Positions 14,079 through 18,088 of a stretch of DNA of 18,088 bases are shown piece by piece (the first letter of the stretch is position 1; each line of letters starts with the position of its first letter). The stretch covers positions 1-18,088 of the forward strand of contig JAZQCY010000166.1 of the NCBI GenBank assembly GCA_045546555.1, given 5' to 3'. The position numbers and the translations under genes are program-made. The DNA is from UMGS172 sp045546555 (lineage in GTDB: Bacteria > Bacillota > Clostridia > Oscillospirales > Acutalibacteraceae). The notes beneath the pieces were generated by a model, which did no database searches, was not told where the DNA came from, and was given only the letters and a program-made list of their open reading frames with translations.

Positions 14079-15431
14079 TCATTGATATCTCGAATCCCAA
14101 ACTCTGACCTTATAAAAATGTCCTGTCGGGGATTTTAGCACCTCTGAATGCATAACCCCTTCGCTATATTTCAAAAAAACAATAGAACTGCCCGTCCAAT
14201 GTCTATATTCTCCGTCAGCGCGAATAAATACGATGCTTCCGTCATCAAAACTACCGATACCTTGGACGTAAGCGCTGTTAAGAATGCCGTTTCCCGGATA
14301 ATCAGTATAAAATTTTCTTGACGTTTTGTTAAATCTGAAAACCTTTGAATCGCACGTTATCCAAAGTTCATCTGCGTTCCCGTAAACAGGAGCAAGATCG
14401 TGTGCACTATGATCCGGAATAGTAATACAACGGTTGGCGTCCTCGGTCACCGATACGCTTCCGTCGGCATTAAGAACGACCTTGTACGCGGCAAGCACGT
14501 TTCCGCCAACCGCCCAAAGAACCTGATTTTTTTCGTCCCAAAGCACACCGTGGGCATTTTCGAGCGACTTTGCCGCAACAGGCTTTTCGCCGGACGAGGT
14601 AAAGAAACGAACTTCATCGCCGTCGCTTGATGCGATAGCGATCACCCCGTTTGGCATAAGCTCGATGCTGTGAGGATTATTTGCCGCAGAATCGGTACTC
14701 CACAACAGCTTGCCCTCGGGATAGGATATCATATAACCGCTGGAACTGCCGCATACTGCCAGCGCAACGTCTCCGTAGGTTTCTGAATGACGGAGCTTTG
14801 CTCCTGCGATATTTTCATGTGGCAGTCTGTACTCCCAAACAAGAGAGCTTTTATCCAAAGTTGACTCCGAGATGTCATAGACCTCCAACCGCGAATTCCC
14901 CTGATTGGTCAGAGCGATAAGACGCGGAGTGTATTCTACCTTTTCTTTGATATTCGTACTTTTGGGCAATGCAAAGCCGTTTGCTTCGGTGACCATGTCC
15001 AAAAACAGTTGCATGGCTTTATACGTCATAACGTCATTACTGCCGACAATGACGATTTTTTCACCGACAACTCTTATTGCGTACTCGTTATCGTCAAGTT
15101 CCTCAAGGGTCTCTATACTTTCCTGCCGATTTGTCGCACCTATGAGTATTTCCTTTTCAAGCGCTACACTTTCGAGCGTTTCGGAGGATTTTAGTTTGTC
15201 GGATGTCACTGCAAAGCGTGCGCCTGTGGAGGCTATAAGGGAGAACCTCAGATCCGAGCCTGCTTGCGATTCTTTTATAGTCTTGTTCTCCGGAGTAACA
15301 ATGCAAAAAGCCGCTTCACCTTCTTCAGTCAGTAGGCTTATATTGCCGATTTTCGTTGAGGCGGTGTCTTCAGAGCAAGAGGTGAGCAAAAGTATGGTCA
15401 ATAAAAGTATTGAGGCAATTATTTTCTTCAT
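14079..15431 (-). CDS. Lipoprotein with GH67/GH20-N-like domain and beta-propeller-like domain
   Basis: A secreted lipoprotein of 450 residues; MKKIIASILLLTILLLTSC carries the lipobox with Cys19. Residues about 35-150 (ending YAIRVVGEKIVIVGSNDVMTYKAMQLFLDMV) resemble the small alpha/beta domain found at the N-terminus of GH67/GH20-type glycosidases. The rest shows propeller-like repeats, including NPHSIELMPNGVIAIASSDG, AHGVLWDEKNQVLWAVGGN and HDLAPVYGNADELWIT. This pattern matches what I remember of DUF6528 proteins, and no catalytic residues are evident. Binding or processing of extracellular glycans is a guess from the domains. ATG at 15431 is preferred over a TTG 6 nt upstream; neither has a good ribosome site. 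It is monocistronic, with its own promoter and terminator. Confidence 0.78.
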   Translation of the reverse strand: MKKIIASILLLTILLLTSCSEDTASTKIGNISLLTEEGEAAFCIVTPENKTIKESQAGSDLRFSLIASTGARFAVTSDKLKSSETLESVALEKEILIGATNRQESIETLEELDDNEYAIRVVGEKIVIVGSNDVMTYKAMQLFLDMVTEANGFALPKSTNIKEKVEYTPRLIALTNQGNSRLEVYDISESTLDKSSLVWEYRLPHENIAGAKLRHSETYGDVALAVCGSSSGYMISYPEGKLLWSTDSAANNPHSIELMPNGVIAIASSDGDEVRFFTSSGEKPVAAKSLENAHGVLWDEKNQVLWAVGGNVLAAYKVVLNADGSVSVTEDANRCITIPDHSAHDLAPVYGNADELWITCDSKVFRFNKTSRKFYTDYPGNGILNSAYVQGIGSFDDGSIVFIRADGEYRHWTGSSIVFLKYSEGVMHSEVLKSPTGHFYKVRVWDSRYQ

Positions 15432-15491
15432 GGACAAATACCGTGCAGTTACGTTAGTAAAAGCCTTTCCTTTTCCGCTTCCTATGTGCGT

Positions 15492-15520
15492 ATTATATCA
15501 TACTTTTTTCACTCAGTAAA
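15492..15520 (-). promoter_or_regulatory. Predicted sigma-A promoter of the propeller lipoprotein
   Basis: On the minus strand, TTTACT (15515-15520), a 17-nt spacer and a perfect TATAAT (15492-15497) preceded by TGA, i.e. an extended -10. The leader is about 55 nt; its only purine-rich ribosome-site-like run (AGGAAAGG) lies well upstream of the start codon. Confidence 0.7.
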
Positions 15521-15647
15521 TAGTCTTTATAGCCCATATCATAGATTTGAGGAATGTGGACGGTTTTTGCACTTGCGTATAATCTTTTTGCAAAATCGTT
15601 CAAAAAGCTTTACTTTTAATTCAACTTGTGGCACAATCGTCATCAGG

Positions 15648-15695
15648 TAAGACAGTAAGACAGGGGATAAGACAAGGGACGGTTCTCATGTCTCC
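15648..15695. repeat. TAAGACA repeats and REP-like GGGAC...GTCTC hairpin
   Basis: TAAGACA occurs three times (15648-15654, 15656-15662, 15668-15674), followed by GGGAC/GTCTC around GGTTCTCAT. The complementary strand reads GAGAACCGTCCC, which resembles REP sequences tied to Y1/RAYT transposases (from memory). No transposase gene is present. Confidence 0.4.
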
Positions 15696-15723
15696 TGGCA
15701 CAAAATAATTTCATCCTTTCTGA

Positions 15724-15758
15724 AAAGGGCGGTTGGCGAAAGCTGACCGCCCTTTTTT
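15724..15758 (+). terminator. Textbook intrinsic terminator with GAAA tetraloop
   Basis: A 14-bp stem (15724-15737 with 15742-15755, two G-T pairs) with a GAAA tetraloop, followed by a T-run to 15758. No plus-strand gene lies upstream of it for more than 1.7 kb, so its transcript is unexplained. Confidence 0.8.
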
Positions 15759-15810
15759 GGTGCCTTTAGGCGTGGAGCCCCCGGTTCTACTGAGAAATAA
15801 TAAAAAAGCG

Positions 15811-15857
15811 GAGCGATGAACACTCCGAAGAACCTCCCCTCGTCAGGGGAGGTTCTT
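15811..15857. repeat. Perfect 12-bp inverted repeat with adjacent small hairpin
   Basis: AAGAACCTCCCC (15828-15839) and GGGGAGGTTCTT (15846-15857) pair perfectly around TCGTCA. A smaller CGGAG/CTCCG hairpin sits directly before it (from 15809). It has no T-run. It resembles the CCTCCC-type hairpins at 5161-5180. The rest of 15432-16038 holds promoters and no gene. Confidence 0.6.
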
Positions 15858-15983
15858 GAGAGCAGACCACTTACCCGTTCACGGATGGCAGTGCATGTGG
15901 TGCGATAATGTTATTCATCGGCCCATTTTGGGGACTAAGCCGTGATTCAAAAGAGGCTTTTCGGCAATGTTAATTTTCATTGC

Positions 15984-16012
15984 TTGCATTCGTGGGTGAT
16001 TTGGAGTATAAT
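15984..16012 (+). promoter_or_regulatory. Predicted sigma-A promoter of the HTH-membrane/DUF4097 operon
   Basis: TTGCAT (15984-15989), a 17-nt spacer and a perfect TATAAT (16007-16012). Transcription would start near 16019, leaving about 20 nt of leader with GAGGT before the TTG start. Confidence 0.75.
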
Positions 16013-16038
16013 TTTTTTGAAAGTGAGGTCGGTCGAGC

Positions 16039-16668
16039 TTGTTGCCGTTGAACGAAAAGCTGAAGGCTCTAAGGGAGGAAAAGGGTCTTTCCCAAGAGGA
16101 GCTTGCCATAAAATTGAACGTGGTGCGGCAGACCGTTTCCAAGTGGGAAAAGGGCTTGTCCACCCCCGATGCCGAAATGCTGATGCAGATAGCCGCTGTG
16201 TATGATACAACGGTCGGTGCGTTGATGGGTGAGGAGCAGGTCAAGCCTTTGGAGGAGCCTTTGGAGCAGGAGTCTGCCTCTGAACCGACCCCCAAGCGCA
16301 GGCTTGGTGCTTTGAGTATTGTGTTGCTTATAATCGGCTCGGTCGTGTGGGTGCCGTTGTTGTTCGCTGTTGCCGCCGTGGTATTGGCCTTCTATATTGT
16401 AATATGGGCGTGCGTTGTGTCCCTGTGGGCGGTCTTCGTTTCGGTCGGTGCCTCGGCCGTTGCAGGCGTTGCGGCAGGAGTTGCGCTTATTTTTGGCGGC
16501 AACTGTCAGCAGGGATTTGCGCTTGTTGGAGCAGGGATTTTCTGTGCAGGACTTGCCATTTTTGCATTCTTAGGTTGCAAGGCGCTGACCAAGGGCGTTG
16601 TTTGTCTGACCAAAAGATCCGTTCGTTGGTTTAAAAACCGTTGTGCTAAAAAGGAGGCGGCAAAATGA
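16039..16668 (+). CDS. XRE-type HTH protein with C-terminal membrane helices
   Basis: A 209-residue membrane-bound regulator-like protein. Residues 5-63 are a Cro/CI HTH: NEKLKALREEKGLSQEELA, then VVRQTVSKWEKGLSTPD and the closing YDTTVGALMG. An acidic, Pro-containing linker (64-85) leads to about four membrane helices (about 90-110, 111-133, 137-153 and 159-180), then a basic tail. The helical part resembles the DUF1700-type membrane proteins usually encoded beside DUF4097 genes. The start is TTG at 16039, 9 nt after GAGGT; the TTG codons at 16042 and 16048 are alternatives, and no ATG is available. Its TGA overlaps the ATG of the next gene (ATGA), so translation is coupled. It probably senses or transmits an envelope signal to DNA (inference). 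Confidence 0.85.
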   Translation: MLPLNEKLKALREEKGLSQEELAIKLNVVRQTVSKWEKGLSTPDAEMLMQIAAVYDTTVGALMGEEQVKPLEEPLEQESASEPTPKRRLGALSIVLLIIGSVVWVPLLFAVAAVVLAFYIVIWACVVSLWAVFVSVGASAVAGVAAGVALIFGGNCQQGFALVGAGIFCAGLAIFAFLGCKALTKGVVCLTKRSVRWFKNRCAKKEAAK

Positions 16669-17633
16669 GTAGGAAACTAAGAATTTGGCTCATTGCGGCG
16701 GCCTCACTTATGGTTGTCGGAGGAATTGTTTTTGCAGGGGTGATGACGGTGTTCAAGTGGGATTTCACAAGGCTTTCAACAAAATCTCTTGTGACCAACA
16801 CCCACACCGTGACCGAGGCCTTTACCTCGATATCGGTCGATACCGACACCGCCGAAGTCGTGTTTGTCCCCTCGAACGGTGACACCTGCACCGTTGTGTG
16901 CCATGAGTATGAAAAGGAGCTTCATTCGGTCGGTGTTGTTGACGGAACACTTAAAATCGAGCTTCAGGATTTGAGAAAATGGTATAATTACATCGGCATC
17001 AATTTTGGTACGCCCAAGATAACCGTGCAGATACCCCGGGGTGAGTACGGTGCGCTGACCGTCAAGTCAAGCACGGGCTCGGTCACGGTGCCGCAGGACT
17101 TCACGTTCGAGAGCATCGATATAACCGAAAGCACGGGCAGCATTGAGTGCCGTGCATCGTCCAAGGGTACCGTCAAGCTTGAAGCGAGCACGGGCAGTAT
17201 CAACGTCGACGGTATGTCGGCAGGGGACATAAAGCTCATCACCTCGACGGGCAGAATAACCGTGACCGACGTGACCTCTGAATGTAACGTAAGCCTCACG
17301 GTTTCGACCGGCAAGGCGACCTTGACCAACGTCACTTGTCAAAGCTTTGCGTCTGACGGCAGTACGGGTGACGTTGCCTTGAAAAACGTGGTTGCTTCGG
17401 TGACACTGACGGTCGAACGAAGCACGGGCGACATTGAGCTTGACGGCTGTGATGCCAAAGAGCTGTTCATCACCACCGACACGGGCGATGTTGAAGGCAC
17501 CCTGCTTTCCGACAAGGTGTTTATCGTGCGGACCGATACGGGTGATATCGACGTCCCCAAGACCACTATAGGCGGCCGTTGTGAGATAACCACCGACACG
17601 GGAGATGTTGAGATAAGGGTGAAAGGTAAATAA
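16665..17633 (+). CDS. DUF4097-like beta-repeat protein, membrane-anchored
   Basis: A 322-residue protein with an N-terminal signal anchor (about 7-29) and an extracytoplasmic repeat domain. Ten turns carry an STG or DTG motif at a strict 19-20-residue period: STG at 136, 156, 175, 194, 214, 233 and 253, then DTG at 272, 291 and 311. This is the beta-solenoid pattern of DUF4097 proteins. Function is not established; related operons pair it with a regulator and a DUF1700 membrane protein and are thought to act at the envelope. The ATG overlaps the stop of the HTH-membrane gene, with AAGGAGG 7 nt upstream. A terminator follows, so it is the last gene of the operon. Confidence 0.88.
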   Translation: MSRKLRIWLIAAASLMVVGGIVFAGVMTVFKWDFTRLSTKSLVTNTHTVTEAFTSISVDTDTAEVVFVPSNGDTCTVVCHEYEKELHSVGVVDGTLKIELQDLRKWYNYIGINFGTPKITVQIPRGEYGALTVKSSTGSVTVPQDFTFESIDITESTGSIECRASSKGTVKLEASTGSINVDGMSAGDIKLITSTGRITVTDVTSECNVSLTVSTGKATLTNVTCQSFASDGSTGDVALKNVVASVTLTVERSTGDIELDGCDAKELFITTDTGDVEGTLLSDKVFIVRTDTGDIDVPKTTIGGRCEITTDTGDVEIRVKGK

Positions 17634-17659
17634 CTATTTGGGCAATACCCAAGCGAACC

Positions 17660-17690
17660 AACGGCAGGGAATCATATTCCCTGCCGTTTT
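17660..17690 (+). terminator. Intrinsic terminator after the DUF4097 gene
   Basis: A 13-bp perfect stem (17660-17672 with 17676-17688) with a CAT loop, then TTGCGG. The tail is a short T-run, but the stem is strong. It ends the two-gene operon 26 nt after the stop. Confidence 0.7.
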
Positions 17691-17773
17691 GCGGTTAATC
17701 AGCTCGGCTTCCTTTGAGAGGGAGGCTTATCATAGGGGCGAACTAAATTATGCTTCGTACTCTCACAAAACTA

Positions 17774-17800
17774 TTGTAAATTTCTTCGGTTTGGTATAAA
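17774..17800 (+). promoter_or_regulatory. Possible promoter of lepA
   Basis: TTGTAA (17774-17779) and TATAAA (17795-17800) are 15 nt apart, with TGG before the -10 as in extended -10 promoters. A TATAAT at 17806-17811 is an alternative -10 without a clear -35. Just upstream (about 17700-17745) lie fragments of the dispersed repeats. Confidence 0.4.
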
Positions 17801-17847
17801 ATAGATATAATAGAAACCACCCCGAGTTTTTCGGAGAAGGAGTTACA

Positions 17848-18088
17848 ATGTCAATACCACAGGAAAGAATCCGAAATTTTTGCATTATTGCACATATCGA
17901 CCACGGCAAATCCACCCTTGCCGACCGCATTCTGGAAAAAACAGAAACGGTTGCACAGCGTGATATGGAGCAGCAGATCCTTGATAATATGGATTTGGAG
18001 CGTGAGCGTGGCATTACCATCAAAGCCCGTGCCGTCCGCCTGAATTACCGTGCACAGGACGGCGAGCTGTACACGTTCAATCTCATCG
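17848..18088 (+). CDS. lepA: Elongation factor 4 (LepA), 5' part only
   Basis: This is a ribosome-associated translation GTPase that remodels or back-translocates stalled ribosomes and aids initiation-complex formation. Only the first 80 of about 600 residues lie in the window; the gene runs off the right edge in frame. The GTPase G1 motif AHIDHGKST (15-23) and the switch I/G2 segment ERERGITIKARAVRL (51-65) are intact and, with DGELYTFNLI leading to the expected DTPGH, separate LepA from EF-G and TypA. The ATG at 17848 has AAGGAG 5 nt upstream. Confidence 0.96.
   Translation, partial: MSIPQERIRNFCIIAHIDHGKSTLADRILEKTETVAQRDMEQQILDNMDLERERGITIKARAVRLNYRAQDGELYTFNLI

Larger units (their letters stand above)
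15578..15758 (+). ncRNA. Candidate small RNA between an orphan -10 box and an intrinsic terminator
   Basis: A perfect TATAAT (15578-15583) without a good -35 is followed, with no open reading frame, by an excellent terminator at 15724-15758. A transcript of about 170 nt would include three TAAGACA repeats (15648, 15656, 15668) and a small hairpin at 15676-15694. It matches no RNA family I know. The alternative is that the terminator is a relic or belongs to a repeat. Confidence 0.3.

Noticed and set aside
15660..15700. Complete RAYT/IS200-type mobile element
   Set aside because: Only a REP-like hairpin is seen, and no transposase frame occurs in the surrounding 600 bp.

Overview
The window looks like a chromosomal stretch of a mid-GC, Gram-positive gut-type Clostridia, probably Ruminococcaceae/Oscillospiraceae. 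The evidence is IreB, a PcrA with a C-terminal Tudor-like tail, LepA, strong GGAGG-type ribosome sites, many consensus sigma-A promoters with 17-nt spacers, and several kinds of palindromic dispersed repeat between genes. The taxonomy is inferred from gene style; no rRNA or tRNA gene was seen.

Layout. 1-225: a nested imperfect hairpin and no gene. 226-3972 (minus): ireB, a PcrA/UvrD helicase and an AraC-family regulator; ireB and the helicase each have their own promoter. 4116-5039 (plus): an XRE regulator with a TPR-like C-terminal part and a 12-bp palindrome at its predicted +1. 5040-5568: two structured repeat elements, then a promoter. 5569-7404 (plus): a two-gene operon of a ThuA-family protein and a Gfo/Idh/MocA oxidoreductase, closed by a strong terminator and followed by another repeat cluster. 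7666-10375 (minus): a two-gene operon of a three-helix membrane protein and a lipoprotein with a Pro/Glu tether and a transglutaminase-like domain. 10762-11964 (plus): a CofE-like (F420-0:glutamate ligase family) protein behind two tandem promoters and a structured leader. 12170-13171 (plus): a GMP synthase consisting only of the ATP-pyrophosphatase/dimerisation half, with no glutaminase domain. 13253-14030: an AT-rich island with an orphan gene and a decayed reading frame. 14079-15431 (minus): a beta-propeller-like lipoprotein. 15432-16038: a noncoding region with a possible small RNA and repeats. 16039-17633 (plus): a translationally coupled pair, an HTH/multi-TM protein and a DUF4097-like repeat protein. 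17848-end: the 5' end of lepA.

Housekeeping genes (pcrA, guaA PPase, lepA, ireB) alternate with short accessory operons. Two accessory operons pair a membrane component with a surface-exposed protein (7666-10375 and 16039-17633) and probably act at the envelope. I found no clear new defence, mobile or biosynthetic system. The items most worth checking are the standalone GMP synthase subunit, the six-hairpin element at 5253-5453, the HTH-membrane/DUF4097 operon, the CofE-like gene with its leader, and the promoter-terminator pair at 15578-15758.
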